From an uncultured Roseibium sp. (lineage in GTDB: Bacteria; Pseudomonadota; Alphaproteobacteria; Rhizobiales; Stappiaceae), in assembly GCF_947494555.1 (NCBI RefSeq), contig NZ_CANLVF010000005.1, positions 372,001 to 436,000 on the forward strand: a stretch of 64,000 nt of DNA, in the 5' to 3' direction. The notes below the pieces were generated by a model, which was not told the DNA's origin, did not search any database, and was given only the letters and a program-made list of their open reading frames with translations. The translations under genes were made by a program, and so were the position numbers. Positions 33,615 through 44,000 of the stretch are shown here, in pieces. The stretch's first letter is position 1; each line of letters opens with the position of its first letter.

Positions 33615-35189
33615 TCAAGCCCGATAGGCCGGAAGCGGTGCCCGATCCTGAAGTTCGATCATCCGGCGCAGCATCGTTTCCATGAGATTGTGCCGTGTCG
33701 GGGCAAATCCCGGGTCTTCAAACCGGTTGTCCAGTTCATGCGGATCATCGTGCAAATCGTAGAGCTCATTCCAGGTCTCGCCTTGTCTTAGGGACATCCT
33801 GAAGCGCTCCGTGACAAGCGTGCGCACGCGCTGTGGCCGGTCGAAGCCGGTCATCGTCCGCTGGCTGTCTTCTTCCACGATGATCGCTTCTGGCGGTTTC
33901 GACGAGAACAGATCCCGCCCCTGCATTCCGTTGAAGGTCTGAATACCGGCGCGCGCCAGGATGGACGCGGGGATGTCTATCGAAGACGCAAGGTCTCGGT
34001 TCACCGTGCCTTCCGTCGGATTGGCCGGATCGCACCATATGAAAGGCACGCGTATGATACTCTGATAGTGCAGCAGCAATTTCAGCATGAGCCCGTGATC
34101 GCCCATGTAGTCGCCGTGATCGGAGGTAAAGACCACCACCGTATTCTCGGCAAGCCCGAGTGACTTCAGACTGTTGAGCACCTTCGCGATCGTATCGTCG
34201 ATCATCGTGATCATGCCGAATGTCAAAGCGATAATGGCCCGCGCCTCGTCTTCGGTGACGACAAACGGATTTTGCGAGTTTCGTGGGTCGCTGCCGTTTT
34301 CCATGGCCGCACGCATCGCCCTGATGGGTGGCAGGGCTCCCTGCCCGAAAGATGCCGGGAGATCCATCTCGCCTGGGTCATAAAGATCCCAGTACCTGCC
34401 CGGCGGCGTGAACGGATGGTGCGGATCGGGAAAGGACATCTGAAGGAAAAACGGCTCTTCCTGGCCGGCCTGCTGGCTAAGCCAGTCTTCACAACGCGCG
34501 CCGATCCAGTTGGTCGAATAAAGCTCTTCGGGAACCGCGGTGCGCCAGGCCTGAGGGGCCTTGATCCGGTTGCAGGGCAACGCGTTTTCCGGTCCGACGA
34601 GACTGTCAAAATCCGGCCTCTGATTTCGCGCCCAAAGGAGATAGTCGCCCGATGCCTGGTCCGCGTGATCGGCGGCAATTTCAACATGCTGGAACCCGTA
34701 AAAGTCTCCGTTGAGACGTTCGGCAATCGGGGTGTCCCATTGCGGCGTCAGCTCCAATTCGTATTCCGGGCCATGGCGGTTGTTCTTAAAAGCATCGCGC
34801 AGATGTGCTGACGGCACGTGCTTTCCTTCTTCCGGGACGAACCGGTTAGCCGCCGGCAAGCCACTGAAGCTTTGAAGGTGTGACTTGCCGATCAAACCGG
34901 TCCGATATCCCGCGTCGCGCAATAACTCGACGAAGGTGGTTTGGTCCCTTGAAAGGGGAATGCCGTTGTGCCGCGCACCATGAACCGAACACATCCGCCC
35001 GGTCATGATCGAGGCACGATTGGGCATGCAGATCGGATTGGCGACATAGAACCTTTCCCACCTGCATCCTTTCGCTGCAAGGCTGTCAATCGCAGGCGTT
35101 CTGACACGCGTGTTGCCATAACACCCGAGGTGATCGGCGCGGTGCTGGTCCGTGATGATGAACAGAAAGTTGGGACGCTTGGACATCAT
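33615..35189 (-). CDS. sulfatase (formylglycine-dependent), cytoplasmic
   Basis: A 524-residue type I sulfatase / alkaline phosphatase superfamily member. Metal ligands are in NFLFIITDQHRADHLGCYG and VVVFTSDHGDYMGDHG; the modified residue is Cys in ANPICMPNRASIMTGR (CxPxR), so an anaerobic-type or formylglycine-generating enzyme is needed. DPHHPFTPPGRYW is also typical. No signal peptide is present. Its ATG overlaps the stop of the TRAP permease gene as ATGA, so the two are translationally coupled. The sulfate or phosphonate ester substrate is unknown, but it is probably what the transporter brings in. Confidence 0.9.
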   Translation of the reverse strand: MMSKRPNFLFIITDQHRADHLGCYGNTRVRTPAIDSLAAKGCRWERFYVANPICMPNRASIMTGRMCSVHGARHNGIPLSRDQTTFVELLRDAGYRTGLIGKSHLQSFSGLPAANRFVPEEGKHVPSAHLRDAFKNNRHGPEYELELTPQWDTPIAERLNGDFYGFQHVEIAADHADQASGDYLLWARNQRPDFDSLVGPENALPCNRIKAPQAWRTAVPEELYSTNWIGARCEDWLSQQAGQEEPFFLQMSFPDPHHPFTPPGRYWDLYDPGEMDLPASFGQGALPPIRAMRAAMENGSDPRNSQNPFVVTEDEARAIIALTFGMITMIDDTIAKVLNSLKSLGLAENTVVVFTSDHGDYMGDHGLMLKLLLHYQSIIRVPFIWCDPANPTEGTVNRDLASSIDIPASILARAGIQTFNGMQGRDLFSSKPPEAIIVEEDSQRTMTGFDRPQRVRTLVTERFRMSLRQGETWNELYDLHDDPHELDNRFEDPGFAPTRHNLMETMLRRMIELQDRAPLPAYRA

Positions 35190-37105
35190 GCTGCCTTGGG
35201 GTTGGGGACGGATCTGCGCATGTCGAACAGTATCAGGGCGACCCCTGCGGCGAGCGCCGGCAGATGCACCCAAGGGGACACTGCAAGGAGTGCGAATGCG
35301 GCTACGAAACGCAGGACAATCTCGGCGACCGTGAGTTTTCCCCGGTCAAAACCGGACAGTGCCGACGAAAACAGCCAGATACAGAAACAGGTTCTGGCAA
35401 CGATCCACACAAATTCAACCAGGTTGAACTGCTCGACGATCAGGATCGTCGGATAGAACGCGAAGATGAATGGAATGATGAACTTTGCCATGCCCAGCCG
35501 AAAGGACATAAGCGCTGTCATGAGTGGATTGGCTCCGGCGATCGGCGCTGCTGCATAGGCCGCGATCGCGACGGGCGGTGTCAGGGACGACGCGACGCCA
35601 TAATAGAACACGAACATATGCGCGGTGAGCATTGAAACCCCAAGCGCCTGGATTGCCGGGCCCATTACCAGAATGATGATCAGATACGCCGGCAGCGTCG
35701 GCATGCCCATGCCGAGCACGAGAGCGCCGATCATGGCAACCAGGAGCGCCGAGAAGAGACTTTCCCCGCGCACGGAACTGATGACATTTGCAAGCTTTAA
35801 GCCGAGGCCGGTGGAATCGAGCGAACCGACCAGAATTCCGATCGCCGCAATCGCGATCAGAAGCGTCGCGCCGGACTGCGCGCCTTTGACGAAGCTGTTC
35901 CAGATGCGCATCGGGTTTTCGCGTACCTTTGGATTGATAAACGAAAGGCACAGCAGAACGACGACGGCGTAGAAACCGGCCTTCGATGTCGAAAGGCCAA
36001 ATATCAGCGAGGCGATGACGGTCAGAATGGGACCGATAAACAGAACGGAGTTGATTGCGTCGACACGTGTGATCTTGTCTTCAAGCGTCAACGGTTGAGC
36101 TTCGATGCCTTGTCTGCGCGCCTCCGCGGATACAGCCGAAAACAGGCTGAAATAGTAGAAAAGGGCCGGAAGGAGCGCTGCGACGATAACATTGAGGTAG
36201 CCGGCCCCGGTCAGGTCCGCCATGACCAGCGCGGCTGCCCCCATGATCGGTGGCATGATTTGGCCACCGGAAGATGCTGTTGCTTCGATCCCGGCTGCAA
36301 AGGTCGGCGAGAACCCGCGCTTCTTGATCATCGGGATCGTGAATGTGCCGGTTCCAACGATGTTGGCCACGGTTGAGCCGGACATCGTTCCGAACATGGA
36401 CGACGCCAGAATTGCAGCGTGTGCCGGACCGCCCCTTGTTCGGCGCGTGGCCAGGAACGCGAATTTCAGCAGGGTGTCGCCGGCGCCGGTTCCTTCCAGA
36501 AGCACGCCGAAGATGATGAAGATGAAGACCGTCACCAGGACGATGTTCGTTATCGAGCCGAAGACACCTTTATTGGTGTTGTACCAGAGCGCTTCACTGA
36601 CCTCCTTGAGCGAAAAGCCGGTGTGCTCCAAAAGCCCGGGTGCGTAATTACCAAAGAACAGATAGACCACCGCCAGCGAACCGACGACGAACAACCCCCA
36701 CCCCCACAACCGGCGGCACAGCTCCAGGAAGACCGCAAGACCGGCCAAGGCGGGCCAGGCATCGCGATTGCTGACGTCGTAAAGGGCTTCTTCCATCTGT
36801 GTCTGAACGAAGAAAAACGACCAGATCGACCAAAGCCCTGCCACGATCATCAGGAGATCGAGAACCAGATGAATTCCGGACTTGGCCGCGGACATCTCCG
36901 GATCTGCCGTCTCACGCTGTTTGCGCGCTACCGCGACCCCAACAACAAGCGCAAGGGCGAAGGCAACGGCCCGGTGAACCTTCGGATCAAGCAATCCGAT
37001 GCCCGAGCTGTAGACCGCGATAAAGCCGAGCGCAGCACAAGCCAGGATCGAAGCGAACACAAATATGCGGGACATCCAGCCGGATGACGGCGTCTCAGCG
37101 TCCAT
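35186..37105 (-). CDS. TRAP transporter permease, fused small and large subunits
   Basis: A 639-residue membrane protein combining the DctQ-like four-helix part (residues ~1-170) and the DctM-like twelve-helix part, the form used by TAXI-type TRAP systems. Characteristic segments are GTMSGSTVANIVGTGTFTIPMIKKRGF, SSGGQIMPPIMGAAALVMADL and LGMGMPTLPAYLIIILVMGPAI. It takes up organic solutes with sodium or proton cotransport. It lies between the TAXI binding protein (70 bases upstream) and the overlapping sulfatase gene, in one operon. Confidence 0.94.
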   Translation of the reverse strand: MDAETPSSGWMSRIFVFASILACAALGFIAVYSSGIGLLDPKVHRAVAFALALVVGVAVARKQRETADPEMSAAKSGIHLVLDLLMIVAGLWSIWSFFFVQTQMEEALYDVSNRDAWPALAGLAVFLELCRRLWGWGLFVVGSLAVVYLFFGNYAPGLLEHTGFSLKEVSEALWYNTNKGVFGSITNIVLVTVFIFIIFGVLLEGTGAGDTLLKFAFLATRRTRGGPAHAAILASSMFGTMSGSTVANIVGTGTFTIPMIKKRGFSPTFAAGIEATASSGGQIMPPIMGAAALVMADLTGAGYLNVIVAALLPALFYYFSLFSAVSAEARRQGIEAQPLTLEDKITRVDAINSVLFIGPILTVIASLIFGLSTSKAGFYAVVVLLCLSFINPKVRENPMRIWNSFVKGAQSGATLLIAIAAIGILVGSLDSTGLGLKLANVISSVRGESLFSALLVAMIGALVLGMGMPTLPAYLIIILVMGPAIQALGVSMLTAHMFVFYYGVASSLTPPVAIAAYAAAPIAGANPLMTALMSFRLGMAKFIIPFIFAFYPTILIVEQFNLVEFVWIVARTCFCIWLFSSALSGFDRGKLTVAEIVLRFVAAFALLAVSPWVHLPALAAGVALILFDMRRSVPNPKAA

Positions 37106-37175
37106 GACACTCTCCGTGGATATGAGGGAGGGCTGTGGAACCGGGTGCCAGACACCCGGTTCAAGCGCCTTTCAG

Positions 37176-38183
37176 TCAGGGACGGAGGTCGTCCGGAATA
37201 TCAAACCCGGCTTCCTCGTAGTATTTCAGCGCTCCAGGATGAAGCGGGACATTCACCGACGTAAACGCACTGTCCTTCGTGACATCCTTCAGAAAGAACG
37301 CTGTTGCGTGTACGTCGTCGATGTTTTCCCAAAAGGATTTGGTGGCATTGTAGACGACATCGTCCGGCACGCCCGCGTGTGTTCCCACGAACTGCGAGAA
37401 GCCGAGTGCTGCAATCGGTCCCTTGGTCAATTGACCCTTGTAGACCTCTCCGTCGAATTTCATCATGCCGCGGCCCGGGCGGCCGAACAGGCTCTGCATC
37501 GCCTCGCTTTCAAGGGCAGCGTCCGGAATCGACAGGAGACGGAACTCCCCTGAAAGACCGAACTGTTCGATACGGGCTGAGCCGATTTCAGCGGGGCGCA
37601 CCATCATGTCGATCTTGCCATCCGACAAGGCCGTGTAGCCTTCCCCCCAGCTCAATCGCACGGACTGGTAGTCCTCGCCCGGTTCAAAACCGGTTATGTT
37701 CCGGATCAATGCTTCGGACGTCGCCGAGGCGGCACCTGCAGGTGGACCGGTAAAGACAGATTTGCCTTTCAGGTCCTCCCAGCTTTCAATTCCCGAGCCA
37801 GGGAGCGTGACAACGTGATAAGCGCCTGCCTGGAAACCTAGAATTGAGCGCAAGTTTTTCGAAAGTTCCGGTGCATCGCCGATGTTCTTGTACATGGCCT
37901 TTTGACCGGCCATGAGATTGACGAGCGAAGGCACGCTTGAGAAAAAATCGATCTCGCCTTTAGCGCCCTTCAGCATCGATTTGGTCAGCGTCTGCCCCGC
38001 ATTGACCTGAACCTCAACGTCCCCGCCGGCAGCCTGGTTGGCAAACGCGACAAAGAGCGTGTGAGCAGGGTCGCCAACGCCTGCGGTTTCTCCCTTGTAG
38101 ATCTGAGCCGATGCAGTAGCGGGCAAGCTCAAGGCGAACGCTGCGAAGACCACAGCCGGTCTCAGGAATTTGCAGTGAAACAT
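37176..38183 (-). CDS. TAXI family TRAP substrate-binding protein
   Basis: A 335-residue periplasmic binding protein. A signal peptide spans residues 1-26 (ending ATASAQ). The mature part has TAXI-family features: AGVGDPAHTLFVAFANQAA, VNAGQTLTKSMLKGAKGEIDFFSSVPSL, WEDLKGKSVFTGPPAGAASATSEALI. It captures the ligand for the TRAP permease encoded just downstream. ATG at 38183 follows GGGAGG, which decides the start over two upstream codons. It is divergent from a LysR gene, the likely regulator. Confidence 0.92.
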   Translation of the reverse strand: MFHCKFLRPAVVFAAFALSLPATASAQIYKGETAGVGDPAHTLFVAFANQAAGGDVEVQVNAGQTLTKSMLKGAKGEIDFFSSVPSLVNLMAGQKAMYKNIGDAPELSKNLRSILGFQAGAYHVVTLPGSGIESWEDLKGKSVFTGPPAGAASATSEALIRNITGFEPGEDYQSVRLSWGEGYTALSDGKIDMMVRPAEIGSARIEQFGLSGEFRLLSIPDAALESEAMQSLFGRPGRGMMKFDGEVYKGQLTKGPIAALGFSQFVGTHAGVPDDVVYNATKSFWENIDDVHATAFFLKDVTKDSAFTSVNVPLHPGALKYYEEAGFDIPDDLRP

Positions 38184-38269
38184 GATTTCCTCCCTTTTCA
38201 TGTCCCACCTTAACAAAATCAATTCATCTCATATAATCAAACAAACGAACCCATAAATAAGAAATTGCT

Positions 38270-39181
38270 ATGAAACTCGATCCGAAGCACCTTGCTCAGC
38301 TTTCCGTAATCGTCGAAGCGGGCTCCTTTCAGACCGCCGCAGATCTCCTGGCGCTGACGCAGCCGGCTTTGAGCAGAAACATGCGCACGCTCGAAGCCAG
38401 GCTCGGCGCATCGATCTTTCAGCGGGACGGCCGACGGTCGGTACCGAACGCGCTCGGCTTGAAGCTTGCCCGGAACGGACTGGCCATCCGCATCGCCGAA
38501 GAGCAAGCCGCAAGCTTTGCAACATTGGCCGCTGCCGGCAGCGCGGGACACCTGCGCGTCGCAGCACCGCCCATCGTCGCCGGACGTTTTCTGTCCGATG
38601 CGCTGTCGCGTTTCATCACCGATAACCCTGGCTGCAACATCGAATTGCGCACCGGTCTCGCACACGAGTTGCGCACGATGCTCGAGCGGGGTCAGGTCGA
38701 TGTCGTGTTTGGTCCCCAGAGCCTTGCAGACCCGGTCGAGGGGTTGAGTTTCCTTCCGCTGATCGATGACAGGGTCGGCATCATGTGCCGCATCGGTCAT
38801 CCCCTCACCAGCAAGAAGAAACTGATGGCGTCCGATCTCATGTCACAGGTCTGGCTTGCCCATTCGCGCGGCAGCCTTTTGCGGCAGCAGACGGAAGCAG
38901 CCATGATCGCATCGGGTATCCAACATATGCAGATTGCCTGTGAAACCGATTCAATCAGCTCTGCCTTCGAAATCGTCGCCGCCACCGAATTGATAACGAC
39001 GATGCCGATCGGCACCTCGACCCCCTACCTTGAGGAGCGTCTGGTTTTTCTGGCTTTCGATCACCCGCAGTTTCATCGCCCGCTTGGGGCCATCTGCAGA
39101 AACAACATGTCTGCGACCCCCGTCGTGGAGAGCTTTCTGAAGGTCCTGCGCGCCGAACTGAAAGAAAAAGACCGATCGTAA
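38270..39181 (+). CDS. LysR family regulator of the TRAP-sulfatase operon
   Basis: A 303-residue LysR regulator with HTH at residues 1-65 (HLAQLSVIVEAGSFQTAADLLALTQPALSRNMRTLEARLG) and an effector domain (LRVAAPPIVAGRFLSDALSRF). It is divergent from the TAXI/TRAP/sulfatase operon, with 86 bases between starts, so it probably controls it in response to the transported compound. It is convergent with another, unrelated LysR gene 14 bases away. Confidence 0.9.
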   Translation: MKLDPKHLAQLSVIVEAGSFQTAADLLALTQPALSRNMRTLEARLGASIFQRDGRRSVPNALGLKLARNGLAIRIAEEQAASFATLAAAGSAGHLRVAAPPIVAGRFLSDALSRFITDNPGCNIELRTGLAHELRTMLERGQVDVVFGPQSLADPVEGLSFLPLIDDRVGIMCRIGHPLTSKKKLMASDLMSQVWLAHSRGSLLRQQTEAAMIASGIQHMQIACETDSISSAFEIVAATELITTMPIGTSTPYLEERLVFLAFDHPQFHRPLGAICRNNMSATPVVESFLKVLRAELKEKDRS

Positions 39182-39195
39182 TGCTTCAGGCGCGC

Positions 39196-40119
39196 TTAAT
39201 CAGGAGCCGTGGCTCCCGGTTCGAGCTGTGAGATATGCGCCGTCAACATATCAATGAAATGTCTTACACGCGGCTCAAGCAATCGTTTATGTGGATACAG
39301 CGCGACGACCGGAACCGACCCACAATCCAGCTTGGGAAGGACCTGTTCCAGACGGCCGGCAACAAGATCTTCCTCGACCAGAAGATGCGGCAGGAGAGCG
39401 ACTCCAAGCCCGGCCATAGCCGCCTCACGCAGCGCTTCGGCACTGTCCAACCTGAGACGAACACGTCCTTGAACGCGAACAATCGTGCCGTCTTCCTCAA
39501 CAAGTTGCCATCCTTGCCGCTCTCCCCGGCTGGCGAACTGCAACAGATCAAGAAGGTCAAGCTGCTCCGCCCGACCTGGGTGGCCGCGATGTGAAAGGTA
39601 CGTGGGCGAGGCACACAAGACCGGGTTCAGCGTCAACAGCGTTTTTGATATGAAGCTGGAATCTGGTGAACTGACACCGACCCGGATGGCAAGATCGAAG
39701 CCATTGTCGATCAGATTGTCGATACGGTCGGAAAATCCCACCTCGATGCGCATGTCCGGCCAATGTTCCATGTACCGTTGCACGACCGGAAGCAGCAGCC
39801 GCCGGCCCACCGCATCCGGAGCGGTTACCCGCAACGTACCCCGTGGCGCGCCGGGTGCAGTGTTGAAGGTTGCGTCCGCGGCTTCAATTGCGGCTCGAAT
39901 TTCCAATCCGTGTCGGTAAAGACCACGTCCTTCTTCCGTCAGTTCGAGCGCCCTGGTCGTCCGGTTCAGGAGGCGGGTGCCGTGAACGTCTTCAAGCCGG
40001 GCGACAGCCTTGCCTGCCGTTGAGCGCGACAATCCGAAGGCCTTTCCGCCGTTGACGAAGCTGCCCGCATCAACAACGGACAGAAAGACAAGGATGTCAT
40101 TCACTCTGGAACTGATCAT
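39196..40119 (-). CDS. LysR family transcriptional regulator
   Basis: A 307-residue LysR regulator close to the CrgA/DsdC-like branch: HTH VNDILVFLSVVDAGSFVNGGKAFGLSRSTAGKAVARLEDVHG, then RTTRALELTEEGRGLYRHGLEI and an effector domain (GTLRVTAPDAVGRRLLLPVVQRYM). It is divergent from a Rid-family gene with 101 bases between the starts, and presumably regulates it. The effector is unknown. Confidence 0.9.
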   Translation of the reverse strand: MISSRVNDILVFLSVVDAGSFVNGGKAFGLSRSTAGKAVARLEDVHGTRLLNRTTRALELTEEGRGLYRHGLEIRAAIEAADATFNTAPGAPRGTLRVTAPDAVGRRLLLPVVQRYMEHWPDMRIEVGFSDRIDNLIDNGFDLAIRVGVSSPDSSFISKTLLTLNPVLCASPTYLSHRGHPGRAEQLDLLDLLQFASRGERQGWQLVEEDGTIVRVQGRVRLRLDSAEALREAAMAGLGVALLPHLLVEEDLVAGRLEQVLPKLDCGSVPVVALYPHKRLLEPRVRHFIDMLTAHISQLEPGATAPD

Positions 40120-40220
40120 CTTACTCTTTTAACGAAATATGTTCGCTAGAGAAACGAATTCTCTTCGTCACGAAAGCGATCCATATCCGAATTCGGAACA
40201 CTTTTGAAGAAAGGGTAATC

Positions 40221-40631
40221 ATGTCTTCCCAAATCACACGCCTCAACCCGACCTCACTACCCGATGCCAGAAAGGTCGGCTATTCCCAGATCTCGATTGC
40301 CGGTCCCGGCGCTCTGGCGTTCGTGTCCGGGCAGGTCGCCTGGCCGGCCGATGGCGGACAGGTACCTGCCTCTCTTGGCGAACAGACCGCCATCGTTATC
40401 AGCAATCTTGAAAATGCGTTGGCTGAGCTCGAATGCCGTGCTGAAGACATCGTCCAGATGCGCGTTTACATGACGGATCTCACACCTGAAACGCAGGCAA
40501 TGGTCATGCCTCAGCTGCTTTCATTCCTAGGCGGCGCCCAGCCGAGCCTGACCGGGATCGGCGTTTCCGCGCTTGCGGCACCGGACCTTAAGATTGAAAT
40601 TGAAATGGTCGTTCAACCGGAAACCATTTAG
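40221..40631 (+). CDS. Rid family protein lacking the catalytic arginine
   Basis: A 136-residue member of the RidA/YER057c/UK114 superfamily. The core is recognisable: LAFVSGQVAWPADG, ENALAELECRAEDIVQMRVYMTDLTP, LKIEIEMVVQP. RidA enzymes that hydrolyse reactive imines need an Arg in the segment before the last strand (PAR in RidA). Here the equivalent reads PSLTGIGVSALAAPD, without the Arg, so 2-aminoacrylate deaminase activity is unlikely; other Rid subgroups share this. The divergent LysR gene is its probable regulator. Confidence 0.85.
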   Translation: MSSQITRLNPTSLPDARKVGYSQISIAGPGALAFVSGQVAWPADGGQVPASLGEQTAIVISNLENALAELECRAEDIVQMRVYMTDLTPETQAMVMPQLLSFLGGAQPSLTGIGVSALAAPDLKIEIEMVVQPETI

Positions 40632-41058
40632 GCGCACGGATCCGCTCCGAAACGCCACTCATTGGTGCCGCACCAAAGGCTTCCGCGGCATCAGGGAAAG
40701 ACTCCCGAGACACTACGTCAGGCTCACCGACTTGATATTTCTCGTGCTGGTTTACTTGAATTCGCTCCATTAACTCCAAGCACCCGACAGTCTGCACCCC
40801 TAACAGAGAGGCGCTTAAGATGTTAATACTGCCTCTCTATCCCTATTATTTAATTTATCAGATTTATAAAAGCGCACACCAAATGCATCAAATTTAGGAA
40901 TAATTCCATCTATACTATTCCCCCGATGCACAAAAAACTCGCAATAAAGATACATATTTCCATTATTCCTTATCATTACACGATTTTAACTTAAAAATAC
41001 TCTCAAACTCCCCCACTTTTCCAAAACCGTTGGGACAGGCACGGGAGTTGGTTGAACT
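40632..41058. other. 427-base AT-rich intergenic region
   Basis: No gene was found. From 40800 to 41030 the sequence is very AT-rich, and on the plus strand it is poor in G (many A, T and C runs), unlike the neighbouring genes. It probably carries the promoter of the large kinase-like/TPR gene. The composition shift may mark an insertion boundary. Confidence 0.5.
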
Positions 41059-44000
41059 TTGATGAAAAAAGGCGTCATTAGATCCGGTCGGCAGAAATGC
41101 ACTCCGGAGGTAATCTTGGAATCCGGTTTACCCTGGCCCAAAGCCTATTTGAGCCTGCTTCCTCTGGTGCAAGAGCAACTGGGCGCTGATGGCACCATTT
41201 GCCTCAGCAGGGAATTGCGCGGAGGCAAATCTGGAGCGCAGGTTCTCGTTGCAGATGTGCACAGCACCGCGTTTACCGGACAGGCGATCCTCAAGCTGGA
41301 CAAGGCATGGGATCCCGTTCATGGCGGGCAGCCCGAACCAAAACTGCTGTCCCAGGCGATCGCAGATGCTCCTGCATTTGCGAAGGAGCATTTGCCCAGG
41401 CTTCTGTTTTCCGTCGAGCGTGACAACCAGTTCGCCATTTTGCTGACCATTGCCGGCCGAGGTCTGGAATACGCCTCGCCTTGGCCAAATGTTGCATATG
41501 AAGAGCAATTGCCTGTTATCAGGCAGATGTCGACCGACCTCTTCACCAAGTGGAACGAGAACTACAACCTGAGTGACGGGATTCACTCACCGCAGGACCT
41601 GCTTGCGTCCTGGCTCGGGTACAGACTGGTCTCGGGGTCGGGGGGACGGATTCACGAGTTTCTCGCAGTTGAGTGCGGCCTCGATGCCGGCGCACCCTCG
41701 ATCACATTCGAGGGGCAGTGGTATCCGAACCCGCTCGCATTTGCGGACGGCGCCATCGAGCTGGACGACAGGTTGCAGATACGGGCCGTGAAAGGCCGTT
41801 GCCATGGCGACCTTCACGGGATGAACCTGCTCGTTTCCCATGAGGACCAAGGCTCACTGGACTATTTTCTCATCGATCTGGCCGACTACAGGTCGGATCA
41901 GTTTCTCTTTTTCGATCACGCCTATTTCGAACTATCGTATTTGCTTATCTCCCGCGATCAGCAGAGTACCGGCTACTGGGAATCGCTGTTTGATCAGCTG
42001 AGCCGCCGCAACCGTCACGAGCGGCGCAGTGGCTTGCAGGCGGACGATCTCGGCCTCATGCAAATCGTGAACGCGTTGCGGGGCGGTATCAGCGACTGGA
42101 TCGAAGAGAACGAACCCGACCGCCTTTCCTTCATGGAAAGCCAATACCTGCTGGCCCGGGTCGCTGCCGGACTTAACTTCGCGCACAAGAATATCGATCC
42201 ACGCTTGCGCCGTATCGCATTCATCTATGCTGCCTACAGTCTCAAGGATTATTTGCAACTAAACCGGATCGACTGGCCCAAAGACGGGACGTCTTTTTCG
42301 CTCGACGCCAAAGAAGACCAGGTCAAATCTCTGGTGTCCAGTTCACCAGCAACGAGCGCACCGGTTGCGATGCCGGCCCCACCTGTTGCCGCGCCGCCGG
42401 AAAACCCATCGACAACGACGGCCACCCGGCAGGAAACTGTACACAATGAAGAGCAGAAGAAACGATCCCTTCTGGAAGAGCTGCGCCGTCGCCACGTCGT
42501 CAAGGCAGCAGCGGGCTATATTGTCGTTGCATGGCTCTGCCTTCAGGTCGCGATTGTGTTTCAGGTCTCGCTGAGACTGCCCGACTGGACGGACAGTCTC
42601 GTCGCAACACTGCTCACCCTTGGCTTTCCGATTGCCTGTATTCTTGCCTGGGCTTACGAGCTCAGCCCCTCAGGCCTGCAACGCACAACGGCCGAGAGCG
42701 GCATCGACGAACGTCCATCGAAATCGGGAATAGCTTTCAACTACGTGCTCGGCATCGGAGTACTGCTCATTCTCACGATTTCGGTGGGTAGCCCGATTTA
42801 CGATCGTTTCTTCCCTGCGAGCGAGGAACAGACAGTTACGAGTGATCAAAAGTCTATCGCTGTACTGCCTTTCCGAAATCTCAGCAGGTCGAATGAGTCC
42901 GACAGTTTCAGCGACGGGTTGACGATCGAAATCATGAGCACTCTGGCCAGGTCAAATCTGTTCCGTGTTCCCGGCCTCAGTTCGTCATTCAGTTTCAAGG
43001 ACAAGAACGAAGACCTGCGCGTAATCGGCAAGACATTGGGCGTCGACTACATTTTGGAAGGCAGCGTGCGAAACATAAATGATGACTTCCGCATTGAAGC
43101 ACAACTGGTCAAGGCCGAAGACGGTTTCCTGATCTGGTCCGGTATCTTCGACGAATCTCTTGAGGATCTCTTTGCGATCCAGGAAAAAATCGCCTCGGAA
43201 GTCGGCGTCGCCCTCCAAACGCCGCTGCAGGTCACCGCCGCCTCGCTTCAAGAGGGACGCACGTCAAACAGCGAAGCCTACGAATTGTTCTTGCAGGGCA
43301 TCGGGCTTTACCAGCAGCGTGGCGAGGCGCTTCGCGAAGCCGCCAGCATTCTGAACGAGGCAGTTCGGCTCGATCCAGACTTCGCGGCTGGCTGGGCGGC
43401 GTTGTCCCTCGTCTACAACGTTTATCCGAACTACATCAAAACTGAAAACGGGCAGCCGGTTTCAACACCAATGATGCTTTCCCAGTCGCAGGAATTTGCT
43501 CTGAGAGCCAACCTCATCAATCCGCAATTGCCGTTTGTGCAATACGCGATGGCCAACACTTTCCGCAGGAACCGCCAATGGATACAGGCTGAAGACATGT
43601 ATCGCAGCGCCTTGGAGGCGGTTCCCGATGCCTATGACATTCTGGAAGATTATGCAGAACTGCTGTCGATGCTGGGCCGCCATGAACAGGCCATCGCCAT
43701 GGCCGAGTACATCGCTGAAGCGGATCCGCTCAACAGTGTTTTTGAGTTCCGGCTCCTGGAAGCCAAATGGGCTGCGGATCCCAGCGAGGCGAATGCGGAG
43801 GCGCTGGTCAGTTATTTCGAAAAGGACACGCCTCAGCAGGAACCGATTGCACGCGCCATCATCGGATACATGATCAAGACAGGGCAGACAGACAGGCTGA
43901 TAGCATTGATCGAGGCGTGCGACACGTGCCAGGCGGACTGGCGTGCAAAGGTTTTGCAGATGATCGCTTTGATCGGCAAAGACGCTCCGGAAGAGATCTT

